From NCBI GenBank assembly GCA_963995525.1, contig OZ023205.1, forward strand, positions 41,080,879 to 41,144,878: a stretch of 64,000 bases of DNA, in the 5' to 3' direction. Below the pieces are notes generated by a model. The model saw nothing but the letters and a program-made list of their open reading frames with translations. It had not been told where the DNA came from and did not search any database. The stretch is from Escarpia spicata. Taxonomy: Eukaryota > Annelida > Polychaeta > Sabellida > Siboglinidae. Every line of letters begins with the position of its first letter. Positions within the stretch are counted from its first letter, which is position 1. This document shows, piece by piece, positions 11,701-23,620 of the stretch. The position numbers were made by a program, and so were the translations under genes.

Positions 11701-12720
11701 GAGACTTGTCGCCAATACGAAGTCGACCAGCCAAGAGAATCACTCATGCAGCACGACGTCTCTGACCGACCATGGCAAAAAGTCGGGACAGATATCTTCT
11801 CGTTCGAAGGCAAGTCTTACCTAATCACAGTCGACTACTTCTAAAATTTTGGGGAAATTTATCGTCTTGAGGACACGACCACGACAACAGTCATTCGCAA
11901 GCTGAAGGGTCACTTCGCCAGATACGGCATACCTTGTCATGTTGTCTCAGATCCAGGTCCTCAGTTCACAGCATCGACGTTTCACGACTTCTCGGTCGAG
12001 TGGAATTTCGAGCACTTGCTGGTCAGTCCAGCGAACCAGAAGGCTAACGGCAAGGCAGAGTCCGCTGTAAAATCTGCCAAGCGACTGATGAGAAAAAACA
12101 AAGACACGAACACTGATCAATTTCTGGCACTGTTAGACGTTCGCAACACGCCCACACAAGGTGTTGGAAGCAGCCCGGTCCAGCGGCTCATGAACCGACG
12201 AACGAGGACGTTGCTTCCGATGACGAGCGAACTGCTTAAACCGCGCTCCGCGACAGCCACTGAAGTTGATAAGAGACGTCTGCAGCTTAACCAAGCCAAA
12301 CCGAAGTCACACTACGACAGATCTGCCCATGATCTTCCCGTTCTGGAGGAGGGAGATACTGTGCGGATGAGACCATTCGTCCAGGGTAGTCGTGTCTGGA
12401 GGAAAGCTGTCGTCAACAGGCGTCTAGACGAAAGGTCGTACGAGGTTGAGACAGGCGACGGGGTATACAGGCGCAATCGCGTGCAGCTGAGGAAGTCGGC
12501 TGAACCTCCGCTGCAAGTCCGCGCACCGCTTGTCGACGACATCATCAACCCTCAACGAGATGTGGATGCGGAAGACGTTACGGCAATCGAGATGCCGACA
12601 ACGGTCGCTGAAGCCGCATCTACGTCGATCCGTCGAGACGTCCGTCCGCAGATCGTAACATCGAGATCGGGTCGTCAGGTGATATCGCCGGACGACCTCA
12701 AAGATTACGACTGCAAGTGA
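8718..12720 (+). mobile_element. Gypsy-2: decayed Ty3/Gypsy retrotransposon body
   Basis: Gag-pol of a second, distinct Gypsy lineage, with several inactivating changes. I could not pair any sequence in 7.9-8.7 kb with 12.72-13.15 kb as LTRs, so either they are too diverged or the 3' LTR was lost; LINE-1 starts about 430 bases downstream. Confidence 0.85.
8718..12720 (+). pseudogene. Gypsy-2 gag-pol (frameshifts, stops, RT active-site deletion)
   Basis: Gag starts at the ATG at 8718. A frameshift near 9025 moves the reading to the frame that continues to pol, with TAG at 9338-9340. Paired zinc knuckles (CRFC..., CTKCGGSNHYAAKC) lie at 9415-9520 and the protease motif IDSGATVNVLP at 9707-9742. 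The reverse transcriptase shows FTKLDLSSGFW and RLPFGLN, but then jumps directly to IIVYGAGDN near 10508, losing roughly 25 residues including the catalytic Asp pair. RNase H (CDASEKGLG) shifts frame near 11090. The integrase has an HHCC finger (11600-11715), GTDIFS, SDPGPQF and GKAESAV, with TAA at 11842-11844. A basic C-terminal tail ends at 12720. It cannot encode an active RT. Confidence 0.9.
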
Positions 12721-13149
12721 AGACTACAGACTGTATATATTCCGCATATTTCTAATTTAGTTTGACTCCCCATGAGCTGACGTTTAAATTAATAACAGTT
12801 TATTGTTAATGTAATCGGAACGTTGTTTACAAAGTAGGTCACTGGCGAAGTTAGCGTAACGAGAACGACAATTGAATAGCGTTATTTGAGATAATAGATG
12901 TAGTTAGATGAGTAATTAAAACCTAAAATAACAACCTTTTAAAGTATATATATTAGTACACAGGAAACAATCTTTGTAAAGACTACCTTGTATCTAAGAC
13001 TAACCTGAATACATTGTCATCGACATCGTAACTAGGTAAGGCACGGTGTGTCACTGTGCGTTAACAAATATAACTAACTATAACCTAAACAATCTGGTGT
13101 AAATTGTGCTCAGAAAAGTATTTTGAAAGACTATATCAAAAACTATTTT
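12721..13149. other. Gap between Gypsy-2 and LINE-1, no gene
   Basis: AT-rich sequence without an ORF. It may be Gypsy-2 3' untranslated region or LTR remnant, but no terminal repeat match was found. Confidence 0.5.
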
Positions 13150-13169
13150 GAACATAAATAAATTCTGAT

Positions 13170-14262
13170 GTGGCACCTTACAAGCGGCAAATCAGGGCAA
13201 AACGACACTTGGTTTGCAACGACTGCCAGAGCTGGGTGGATTTGGCGTTGTCTGGCTGTCCAAAATCATGGGCAGAGACCAAAGACGACGGATTCACTTT
13301 TCGGTGTATGGGGTGTTTGAGGGTGGAATGTCTGACGAAGGAGGTATGTAAGTTGACGGATATAATGAAGGAGATGGAGGTGAGACTCAACATAGAAATA
13401 TATGGAGCAGAGAGGGATGACGCGGAGAGAGTTGAGAATTCTACAACACAGAAGGAGCAGAGTTGTGTTACGGAGACTGAAGAAAGGATAATGACAGGAG
13501 GGAAGGTGACCGGTGTGAAGGAACAAGACATCGAGAAGAGAGAGGGACGGAGGAAAATTGTTCGGCACAGGAAAATAAAACGGGTTAGTGGGGATAGTTC
13601 AACAGGTAGTCAGACTGTAGAGAACGAGGAGAGACGTGACAGCGATACAGGTGGTGAAGAGGTAGATACCACAGAGGCAGTTGGTAAGACTGTGAGACAG
13701 AAGACTGATGGAAGAAGACAGAGTGTTCAGCAAAAAACAGAAAACATGACAGGCGTGAAGGTGACAGGTGAGAAAGTGACCGTAGTGAAGGAGGTAGCCG
13801 GGGAAAAGGGACGGGAGAGGAGAGAAGAAAATGTAATGGGAGGAAAGAAGAAGGGACGAACGGAAGTGAGAGTAAATGTGCTAGAAGAGAGGATGACAGG
13901 AGGAAAGGGGACAAGAGAAAACGCGACAGGGAAGAAGGGAATGGAAGAGAATGTGACAGGAGAGAAGACGGCAAGAGGAAAAGACAACAACCAAACATAT
14001 GCAAACAGGAGGAGCTACTCCGAGGCAGTGATTGAGGGGACAAGGAGAACAGGTTATTCTCTCAGGAATTTTGCCAGTAATGGGAGGAAGGAGGGCAAGA
14101 TACAGAAAATGTAAGAGGATGACGATCAACGTACTATTTGAGCAGATGTGTGAGGAAGAGGGCGTGGGATTCATAGATTTATGGGGGTACTTTGTTACTA
14201 GAGAAGATGCGTACATGAGAGATGGCCTCCATCTAAGTGGAAAGGGGGCAGCAGTACTCTAA
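13170..14262 (+). pseudogene. LINE-1 ORF1 protein (zinc-binding start, repeat middle, SGNH-like end)
   Basis: The N-terminus has a Cys-rich half resembling a PHD-type finger (CNDCQSWVDLALSGC..CMGC). The middle is a lysine, glutamate and threonine-rich low-complexity region in which units such as MTGGKVTG, MTGVKVTGEKVT and VTGEKT recur (about 13490-13990). The end carries FIDLWGYF and MRDGLHLSGKGAAVL, the C-terminal Asp-x-x-His block of the SGNH-hydrolase-like domain known in ORF1 of some CR1-type LINEs. A frameshift near 14050 separates the repeat region from this block. No initiating ATG precedes the first codons. The role would be nucleic-acid binding during retrotransposition. Confidence 0.75.
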
Positions 14263-14297
14263 GAGAATCTGCTGCAATCTGTTAACAGTGGCACAGG

Positions 14298-17144
14298 TTG
14301 CATCTGTTTAAACTAAATTCGCAGGGGGGACTCGCAGAGAAGCCTGAAACTGGAGGCATAGATAAAGAAACCAAAAATAATTCAGCAAAGAACAGTCTGG
14401 AAAACTGTTCTGAAGTTGGGTATAAATGTGTTTGTTTAAATGCAAGGAGTATAGTAAACAAAAGAAATGAACTAAACATTATGGTAGAAGATATTGACCC
14501 TCACATAATAGGTATAACCGAATCATGGGCAACCACCGATATATCAGATGCCGAATTGGGACTGACAGGATATGTAATGTTTAGGAAAGATATAATAGGA
14601 AGAAGGGGAGGTGGAGTTATTTTATATATTAAAGAATCTATCCAGGCTTATGAAATAAAATTAGACAGAGAAGCAGATTCCGAAGAAGCTGTTTCGTGTA
14701 ACATAGTTACAGGAAACTCAACGTTAACGGTTGGATTAGTTTATCGAAGTCCAAACATAAGCATAGAAGAGATTGACAAAATACAAAACGCTATGAGGGA
14801 AGTGAGAAAACGTGAATGTGTTATTATGGAGGATTTTAACCATGGGCATATAAAATGGAAATCTCTACAGAATATGGGTAGAGAGGACCACAATCTTTAA
14901 GTTTTAGTACAAGATAGTTTTCTTTCTCAACATGTGCTAGAACCAACCAGGGGAGAGATTGTGTTAGACTTAGTTTTGTCCTCACAGAATGAATTAGTTG
15001 ACAATGTTAAATTATGTGAGCCTCTGGGAAGTAGTGATTACAACCAGATACATTTTACCATCAAAGTAAAATCAGAAAGAAATAATAAAAACAGTTCAGG
15101 CGAAATTTCCACAAAGAAAAATATAAGGAAATGAGGAAATATTTAGCAAAGATACACTGGAATAACACACTGAAGAATAAGACAGCAACAGAATGCTGGA
15201 ATATCTTAAAGAATGAAATAGAGTGCATCGTAGATAAATTTGTTCCCTTAAAAAAAACAAGGGAAACGGACCAGAAAGAAATACTTATCGAAAGAAGCCA
15301 TTAGAAAAATTAAGTATAAACAAATGATGTGGATGTCATATAGAAGTACTGGAAATGACGAAGACTACAACATTTATAAAGAAGCACTAAACCAAGATAC
15401 AGCTGAAATTATAAATTCAAAGAGAAACTATGAACATAAATTAGCTTGTAATATAAAAAATGATTTTATGCGTACGTTCGATGCAAACAGAAAGTTCAGG
15501 ATAACGTCGGATAGTGCTGGAAATATAATATCAGAAGGATTCTTAATGGCAGAAGACCTGAATGAGTATTTTATTTCAGTGTTTACCAGAGAAGACACTA
15601 GTTCACTGCCTGTACCAGAGGCTAAGTTCAAGGGGGCAGAATCAGACTATTTAAGACAGTTAATTGTAACCCCAGAAATGGTAGCTAATAAAATTAGGGC
15701 TATGAAGGATATTAAATCACCTGGAGTGGATGGTATTCCACCGAAACTACTATTGGAATTTGTAGAACAAATTAGCATACCGCTTGCAACAGTTTTCAAC
15801 TTGTCATTAGAAGAGGAAGTCGGTCCTTTAGAATGGAAAGAAGCAAACATCAACAAGTCAACTAATTATAGACCAGTTAGTTTAACATCGGTGATTTGTA
15901 AATTATTAGAAAGTCTAATTAAAGATCACATGGTAGATTTTCTTGTTAAACATAACTTGATAAACCCTTCTCAACATGGGTTTCTAAAAGCGAGGTCATG
16001 CTTAACAAATATGTTATGTTTTTGGAATATATCACTAAGTGGGTAGATGATGGATCACCAGTAGATATCATCTACTTAGATTTTCAAAAAGCTTTCGATA
16101 AAGTGCCACATCAAAGATTACTGCATAAACTAAAGGCCCATGGCATATGAAATGGTATAATTAACTGGATAGAAAAATGGCTGATTGACAGAAGACAACG
16201 GGTAGTTGTTGATGGGGAGGCTTCAAACTGGAAATCAGTTTTGAGTGGGGTTCCACAGGGATCAGTACTAGGACCTATATTATTCTTAATATATATAAAC
16301 GATTTGGACGATGATATAGCTAGCAAAGAGTTGAAATTTGCAGATGATACAAAAGTGTTTAGAAATATTAAAAGTGATGGAGATAGACAGCATTTACACG
16401 ATGATCTTGACAGGTTGATCAAATGGCCTGAAAAGTGGCAAACGTTGTTCAATTTTGGGAAATGTAAATGCCTTCACACAGGGCATGGGAACGAATATGT
16501 AGAATATACAATGGGGGGAACTGTACTAAGTACTACTGTAAAAGAAAAAGACTTAGGGCTGACAATTAGTGCTGACATGAAGGTTATAGAGCAGTGTGGA
16601 ATTGCAGCTTCAAAAGGAAATCAAATCCTTGGATTGATTAGGCGAAATATAGCATATAAAGAAAAATAACTAATAATACCGCTGTACAAAACAATAGTTA
16701 GGCCTCATTTAGAATATTGTATACAAGCGTGGAGGCCATACCGCAAGAAGGACATAGATATGCTAGAAAGAGAACAGAGGAGAGCGACTAAAATGATACC
16801 AAAACTGAGGGATCTTAGTTATGAAAAACGCCAACAAAATGTGGTTTAACAACACTAGAGACCAGGAGATTGAGAGAAGATCAGATAGAAGTGTTTACAA
16901 TATTGAATGGTTATGAAAATATTGATAGAAATATGTTTTTTCAGTTAAGAAAGATAGAAAGACTAGAGGACATGAAGTCACTTTAGTAAAGGAGCAGCGT
17001 AGATTAGACGTAAAAAAGTTCTCATTTTCACAAAGGAGTGTGAATGAATGGAACAGATTATCTGATGAATGTGTGAGTGCTAGTAGTGTGAATATGTTTT
17101 AAAATAAAATCGACACATACTTTAGAAGGGCTGGATATATGTAA
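14298..17144 (+). pseudogene. LINE-1 ORF2: endonuclease and reverse transcriptase
   Basis: The AP-type endonuclease begins CLNARSIVNKRNEL (near 14435), followed by ITESW and RRGGGV. The usual GDFN is EDFN (near 14835), and the usual SDH near the end is SDY (near 15035), so the catalytic His is lost. A TAA at 14898-14900 interrupts the same frame. The RT has KSPGVDGIPPKLL (15715), NYRPVSLTS (15865), LDFQKAFD (16075), SGVPQGSVLGPILF (16245) and the active-site FADD (near 16340). Several frameshifts occur (near 15134, 16045, 16145 and 16669). The C-terminal tail ends RAGYM at 17144. Confidence 0.85.
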
Positions 17145-18039
17145 AAGTGTTGGACTCTCGATAAACCAAAGAGCTTCCTTGTCTACCTGCCATCTAGAGT
17201 TAATTCTCTGGAAGGCAATCTTGTTAAATCGTGTAAAGAGAAGAAATTTGTTAAGCACGTGGTCTGCTTTTTATGAGAAACTGCAGGAAACATTCCAGGG
17301 TTTCACATTAACTCCCATAAAGCATTTGTCCCGAAGGACAACTAGTAATTTGTGTTTATTTGTTCCAACAGAAACTTGCTGTAAACATAAAACGCCAATG
17401 GTATTGCCGTAACTGGCTATGGGATTGTATCTTCAAAATTACGAACGTTGTTACAGGCTTACTAACCACAAACTGGCGGTCAGTATACTTCCAACATAGT
17501 TAATAAAGTCTTAAAAACATTATTTTAATTAATTAATAAAAAATTAGGAACAGACTGCCTCCATGTAACTAATTAAAATGCAAAGGTAAACCTGTCGTGA
17601 CTACTACTTTTACTGAAAACAATTTGATATGAACACTATGTACGACCATCCTCGCAAGCCAGACTGTTTGCCGTGCAAAACTAGCCATGGGAGATCTCCT
17701 ACGCGAAGTGCGGAAGTTAGCTGAGTCAAACTAGTAATTGACTTCGCCTGTCGCGACTGAGTGACAACAGCGTAAATACCCGCCCCAATTTGAAGATGGA
17801 TAAACGACTTCTGGGAATCCCAATATATAATTACCTGTTCACCCATTAGCACGAGCAGCTGATCGGTATTGTGTATTCGAATAATTGCTTCTACTTCCTA
17901 AACATTGTATCTGACACGAGCCACGGTTGGTGAAATTAGTTTTATTATGACCACCTGATCTGCCGACAACCACGTAAACACCTGGCGCGCGAGGATGTGA
18001 ATGTGATGGATGTGAATATTTTTATGAAATTATACACAT
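17145..18039. other. Non-coding stretch, nothing recognised
   Basis: AT-rich sequence. The short ORFs at 17179-17412 and 17610-17852 have no motif and no protein-like composition. Confidence 0.5.
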
Positions 18040-19240
18040 TTATTTTGAATGTATGTATGTCCATACATTATTCAAATAGGGAAGATACTTCTTTTGATAC
18101 ATTCCGACATGAACACACCTCTTAGCGGGTGCATGCGTGTGTGATATCATGCTTGAAACACAACACCATATTTTATTGACTAAAGAAGGTACCAATGAAT
18201 AATGACATGGCTTGCGGTTTTTTACAACTTCACCAGCAGTCGCGAACTTACGGGTCTTTACGACCACGCCATTGGCTCGTACATGCATGATATGACAACC
18301 ATGTCATCGGTTCGATCGATGATGATGATCTTGTTGTTAATTAAACACGGTGCCGATCAATAACGAAATTATTATATGTAATCGACGCCGAAAGTAAACA
18401 TGAATCAGTGTCGATGAGTAGGCGGGCTATCTGAAGGGTCTCCATCTCATCAGAAGTCATTGATGACGTCGCGGTTCTTGACGATCTCAAGCACGGCCTC
18501 GAACTCAGCGTATTATCTTATGTTTCGCTATCACAGCTTTTTGATGAAGGCTTTTGCGAACGGTTTCGACACTGATTTAGTGGCAAACGATTGTCGTGTG
18601 TTTGATACTTTAAACAGTTGACATACAATACATTGTAGTACCGTGTTTTGACGACGATTGTATTCATGTGTATAGTAAAGCTTCGTTTGTTTTGCAAGTT
18701 GTTTAGCTACTGTTTGACATTTGGTGCTTGTTTCGCTATTGATCGGCACCGTATTTCGTTGACAACAAGGTCATCATTATCGATCGAGACGATGGCGTGG
18801 TTGTCATATCATGCATGTACGAGTCAATGCCGTGGTGGTACCAGACTCGTAAACAGACCGTGTTTCATTGACAAGACAATGTAGTCATCATCGATCGATC
18901 CTATGCCGCTATGTTGTCAAACACCCGTAAACCCTGACCACTGGCGTGGTGTTAAGTCACCCGTAAGGCGAATCATGCATGTACGAGGCAATGGCTTGGC
19001 TTTAATGACCCGTAAGCTCACGACCGCTGGCGATGTGGTAAAACACCCGCCATTCATATAATTATCCGCTTGTATCTTCTTTAAGCAATACAATATGTTG
19101 TTGTGTTTCATGCATATCACACTAAGAGGTGTGCAAGTCATTGTGTCATTATACGCTTGTATCTTTAGTCAATAAAATATGTGTGCACTCGTATACTACC
19201 ATGTTGTGTTTTTTTTTCTTCATACGCGCACTTATGCGAT
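18040..19240 (+). mobile_element. Mini-Polinton: internally deleted Polinton-derived inverted-repeat unit
   Basis: About 1.2 kb in which the reverse complement of roughly 18100-18300 aligns with 18950-19140. Shared blocks are ATCATGCATGTACGAG.CAATGGC, GACCCGTAAG, CTTCTTTA and AAGAGGTGTG. Between the arms is the tail of a Polinton protease gene (18511-18621). The right half (18600-19240) is colinear with the 3' end of Polinton copy 2 (61080-61545), including CAATAAAATATGTGTGCACTCGTATAC against 61485-61511. It therefore resembles a non-autonomous derivative keeping both ends and only the last gene fragment. Exact ends and target duplication were not determined. Confidence 0.65.
18511..18621 (+). 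pseudogene. Polinton protease C-terminal remnant
   Basis: Thirty-six codons reading YYLMFRYHSFLMKAF then GFDTDLVANDCRVFDTLNS and stop TGA. They parallel YLMFRYRGLPMKEF and GFGTDLVENNCRVFDWLKQ at the end of the protease in copy 2 (61000-61102). The catalytic Cys region is not retained, so it is only a fossil tail. Confidence 0.75.
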
Positions 19241-19960
19241 GAGACACGATAGATGACCCTTACATACACACGCACGCAAACGCGTTGATATATACGATAT
19301 GTATACCCACTACGATGCGCTCATTACCCACCCGTCAGCCCACTCGTACCGATGGCGGACGGTAGTCCTATATTAAGATGTGGTGTTGTGTTTAATTTAC
19401 ATAAAATAATTCGTTTTTCCTACTGTATACCTCAATAAGAAGCTCATGACCCCTTCACCACCCCTGTCCTATACTAGACCAAGCCACCAACCTGCCCGTG
19501 CCGTCAGGGGCGCTACCTACTTCCGGCCACGTGACTACTACGATCTCAACACCAAAAGCTGAGTCAAAATCTTAGAATTTCATCATGCCTCCACCGTTAA
19601 GGTCTAAGATGGCCCGAAGAACTATTGGTAATACACCTATATAATGCTTTAGTAACTGCTCCATAACACTTAGCTGCTCGTGAACATTTTTCATATCTAT
19701 TCTAATTAATTGAAGGCTTTCACAAAGATTGTTAGTTCTTTCATCATAATTAAATTTGCATTCTCAGTTAAACTACCATTTCAAGTGTTTTCTAAGGAAT
19801 GTGTATGCAGGATTTGAACAATATTTACGTTATTGTATGCATGCTTCTTTAGTAATTGCTCAACAAGCCTTTTGATCATAATCAATATTAGATTTGCATC
19901 ATTTGAATAGACATGACTACTTGTGAAACATCACAAAAGATAGGTAGACGAGAATATCAC
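19241..19960. other. Intergenic, no gene seen
   Basis: AT-rich with a GC-richer island near 19430-19560. No ORF or RNA gene could be supported. Confidence 0.4.
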
Positions 19961-19966
19961 TTTATT
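19961..19966 (-). promoter_or_regulatory. Polyadenylation signal of the Cys-rich peptide gene
   Basis: AATAAA on the minus strand, 139 bases beyond the stop codon at 20105-20107, a plausible 3' UTR length. Confidence 0.6.
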
Positions 19967-20104
19967 TCAATCACCAAACATCAGTGACACAGGCGACAAT
20001 TAATGAAACATAGCACAGTAAGAATCTCCGTTAGGTTCTGCTTTGATCTTGTGATCGTTAATGCAATACAATCATAAAATCATCGACATCGTCCGTGTGT
20101 ACGT

Positions 20105-21112
20105 TTACATGTCACTACCGTCGCAGCACATGCACGCACCGTAGACTGCATTCCTGCAGTAGCACATGGAGCAGTGCTTGCAGATCTTCTTGCATGAATC
20201 GTACTTGCACTTGGCATGGCAAATCACACCTGCAACAGCGAGAGGCATAATAAGATTTAACAAGACAAGATTGCCATTGTCACAAACTCCAGATGGCATG
20301 GGGACAAGGAAGCCTTTGGCGTATCGAAAGTCCAACAATTTTCCATTTCGTCTACGTATAACCCGCCCCCCCAGATAGCTGTTGATTTATGTTTGAACAT
20401 ATTCAAACTGCTAGCATTAGCATGCACAATCATCAGATACTGAACACATGCACAAACATTGCTTGGAATTACATCTTCTTTTGGCGCGGGCCTTCACAGC
20501 TTTACACATTTTCAAATCTAAGCTTATTACGAATTAAGCAGACAATTAACATACAATGATATTCTAACAATACTGTCAGTTTGACACTTTGCACAGTTAC
20601 GAGTTTACGTCTATTGCAGAGTACGAACATAACTTTCAGAAACAGATCCCGAATAGCTTTCTATGAGTAATCTATGCCACTAAAGATATAAAAGTGCATC
20701 ATCGAAGAATTGATAACACCCATGCAATTAAAATTGTACTATCATTTTAAGGAGATATGCCAATACATCAATGTATAACTTTAACTACTTTGAATATTAT
20801 AATTTAGAGTGATCTCCTAAACTTAATTGTTTGCTGGTCTACTTTGCGAAAAATTAATTGTATCCCTCTCTATATATATATAGATATATATCTACATAAT
20901 TATATATTGGTAATTGAATTACTGTCAAAAGGAAGCTAATTTTAGTATTTCAACGACAATCTTAAGATTCTGTAAGATATAAGTCTTAAGTGAAACACTA
21001 TGTACTATTATGATCTTTGTGAGACGAATATCGATAACCACACACCTTCGCTAGCCTGAGGCATGACGAGAGCGATAATGCAAATAGCAGCGATGAAGAC
21101 GACGATCTTCAT
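20105..21112 (-). CDS. Secreted cysteine-rich peptide, two exons
   Basis: Minus-strand gene: exon 1 is 21112 down to 21046 and exon 2 is 20229 down to 20105, joined by an 816-bp GT-AG intron (donor GTGTGT, acceptor TTGCAG). The junction splits a glycine codon and keeps the frame, giving 63 residues. Exon 1 encodes a textbook signal peptide: MK, then a 15-residue hydrophobic core, then PQAS with likely cleavage around Ala20. Exon 2 encodes the mature part of about 41-43 residues, with ten cysteines spaced C-x3-C-x4-C-x3-C-x2-C-x2-C-x-C-x7-C-x-CC. It is lysine-rich before the sixth Cys and ends in acidic DGSDM. A TTTATAAACAG acceptor-like site 21 bases upstream of the ATG suggests a 5' UTR intron. 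Ten Cys and a signal peptide fit a secreted disulfide-rich peptide such as an antimicrobial or other defence peptide, or a metal-binding or toxin-like peptide. I do not recognise the family. No disabling change is seen. Confidence 0.75.
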
Positions 21113-21357
21113 TCTGACGAGTTCTTGTGCGATCTGTTTATAAATAATAATGTGTTGTTAATATAACTAATCAGAATTTAAAGTCGTACATAGAAACAGT
21201 ATATTAAAATTAAATATAGTCAATGTTGTCGGTTAATGGCTGTTGTTTAGATCATACATGCTACCATACATGTCCGGCCTGCAGAATAATAAAAGTATGG
21301 CATACGGATATAATACTTAGTCTGTTGTGCCGTTTTATCTTAAAATTGCACATTAGA

Positions 21358-21415
21358 GAAATGGAGGAGAGATAGTGAGGGGGGAGGAGAGAGAGGGAGA
21401 CGGAGAAGGTAAGGG
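21358..21415. repeat. GA-rich purine tract
   Basis: About 58 bases almost entirely purine on the plus strand. The surrounding 21145-23080 contains only unsupported short ORFs. Confidence 0.6.
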
Positions 21416-23082
21416 ATAATATTGAGGGTGAGAGTATCTGAGCCTTCATTCTCGTGCGAGAGTTGAGAAAAGTGATACATGATGTAAACGGCATGTTGAA
21501 TAACTGGAAATTTGCATTTAAAGATTGACGATCTCAATGTGCAACTGTAATCGCCCGGATCATAGATAAACCGCTTCCATATAGACCGATTGTTTATTAG
21601 GGATGTAAGATTGTTCACATATCAGTTTGGTATAATTGTTTTTATCTCTATTTCCCTCTGGCTTTCCTGCCCAGAATCAGTGTTCAGAACATAGATCTGT
21701 ATTGACACCGGTACTTCCGTGTGACGATAACAGTTACTAGCAGACGGAGGCATCTCAAACTAATCCTGTTCGTGATGTTTATGAACATCTCCTTAACCTT
21801 CTTTCTTTGTGAACCTGTTGCTCCCGTCGACATTTATGTAGGCCTATTTGCCGAGTATTCTGGGGTACTTGTGCTTGCGTGTTTACATGTAGTATAGCGA
21901 TTGATCAATCACTGAAATGGATCTAATGTACGCGACTCGTCGTCCACGGACTGTTGTGTTATATGCAGTTGTTTGTAAAGGCCCTACAACCATCTTGGAC
22001 GTGTTTTTCGTCGAGTCATAATATCGTTGTATAAATTGAATATATTCAATTTTATAACGATTCATCGACGTTGATTTTGCATCGTCGTCTAGTGTGGTCC
22101 ACTATACGTCAAACGCCGACCCGCGTGCAATATAAGCCGCAAGGTGAACCCATTTTTTGTTTAGTCCCGCTCGGGGATTAAGGACTATTGATAATCAGAG
22201 TACGCGATATGTTGCACCTCCAAGAAAAAGTTTAACTCAAAATTTGTGCCCGTTTAAAAGGTTAACTCGCGTTTATGTTGGACTATGCTGTTTCGTTCGG
22301 GAGGAGTAATTTTGAATCTGGACCAATCCCAGGGCTCAGTTGCGTCATGTGATGTAAACATGGCTGCTCCCATGGCGAAAGGAATATTGTTGTCTCGTCC
22401 TATGGAAACCTTACATGTTTCGCACACGTCATCAATTACACCACCCAGCCGATTACAACTCATACATGGGGTATATATCGTGAATGTCAACACGTGGCTG
22501 TATTTGGAAGGTGACAATCATGACCAGATACATTTGCCTGCAATTTCAAATCAGCGACACAGCCACGACGTTGGCGCCTGACCAACGATATTTCATAACG
22601 TTGAGTTCACCAACAGTCATGCAAAGCACTTCTGCAATTAACGTTGCCCTTTTTGTTAGTAAAACTGCTGAACTAGACTATGTTGTTATTGTGAATTTAC
22701 GCACTTCACTTGGCAGGAGTCGTCACTGTCACACTCACATTGTTATTGTATGGTTGTACGTGCAAAGTTCGTGCATCGTCACATTTCAAATGTGTCATAT
22801 TCTCATTAAAATGATTCCACAAGATTTCTCATGGAGTTTATGACACTTTTTTAATTTGTTGGATATCTTCATTATTTCCGACGTAAATCGACTTGATGGT
22901 CTCAGAAAAAGAGAATTTACTGGTATTGAATTTCAGTCCATTTCTTTTGACTAGGAAGCTCGTGGACTGTGTTTGTGTTATTGGAAAAATTGCAATATAC
23001 CTGTATGTATTGAATATATTTATGTGTAATAAAAAGTTATGTGATCCAAATTTTGTGATCAATATTAATTGTCTCTATTTGA

Positions 23083-23620
23083 CCATGACCTAATTAGTTG
23101 ACCTTCACTGTGTATTTGACCTATTTACTGGGATTAATTACATCAATCGGGTGTAATTAATTCAGAAAAGGGTCTTTTCAATGTTGGAGGATATAGAACA
23201 TTGTAAATATATAATGACTTTATTAAATAATTAATTGTGATGACCTAATTAGTTGACCCTGATTTAATATTTGACCTATTTACTTGGATTAATAACGTAA
23301 ATCAGGTGTAATTAATTAGGAAAAATGCCTACTAAACTATGAGGTTGAACACTGTCAATATTGACTGTGAATATACTATGACTATGTCACTTTGTAAAAT
23401 CTGTAATTTGGTGACTTATATTTAATATCTAACATACTTACAGGGATTAATGGTATGATTCAGCCATAATTAATTAAGAAGTGAGCCAAACATTTTTAGG
23501 AATGAAACAAATCAACATAAAATACATTGTGACCTGGTATGCATGACCTAATTATTTGACCTACTTTTAACATTTTACCCATTTATGGGGATTATCAGGG
23601 TTAGCTGTATTCTGTTATAT
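23083..23620 (+). repeat. Left array of about 150-bp AT-rich repeats
   Basis: Units begin near 23085, 23240, 23408 and 23543, each with GACCTAATTAGTTGACC or similar, then TTTGACCTATTTAC..GGATTAAT and GGTGTAATTAATT. Units diverge towards the interior. Confidence 0.75.

Larger units (their letters stand above)
13150..17144 (+). mobile_element. LINE-1: CR1-like non-LTR retrotransposon, decayed
   Basis: Two-ORF LINE: ORF1 (13170-14262) and ORF2 with endonuclease and reverse transcriptase (14298-17144). ORF1 lacks an upstream ATG, which suggests 5' truncation. It is more AT-rich than the adjacent Gypsy-2, and many frame changes show age. No 3' microsatellite tail is obvious. Confidence 0.85.

Noticed and set aside
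7924..13149. LTR pair for Gypsy-2
   Set aside because: I compared the sequence before 8718 with that after 12720 and found no convincing terminal repeat.
13585..14043. Ser/Pro/Leu-rich minus-strand ORF of 152 residues
   Set aside because: Antisense shadow of the repetitive LINE-1 ORF1.
20105..20338. Unspliced 77-residue ORF beginning MLDFRYAKGF
   Set aside because: Its N-terminal part is intron sequence. A splice acceptor TTGCAG precedes the Cys-rich part, and a signal-peptide exon 0.8 kb upstream joins in frame.
22285..22581. 98-residue plus-strand ORF
   Set aside because: No motif, no splice context, and an overlapping antisense ORF of equal length.
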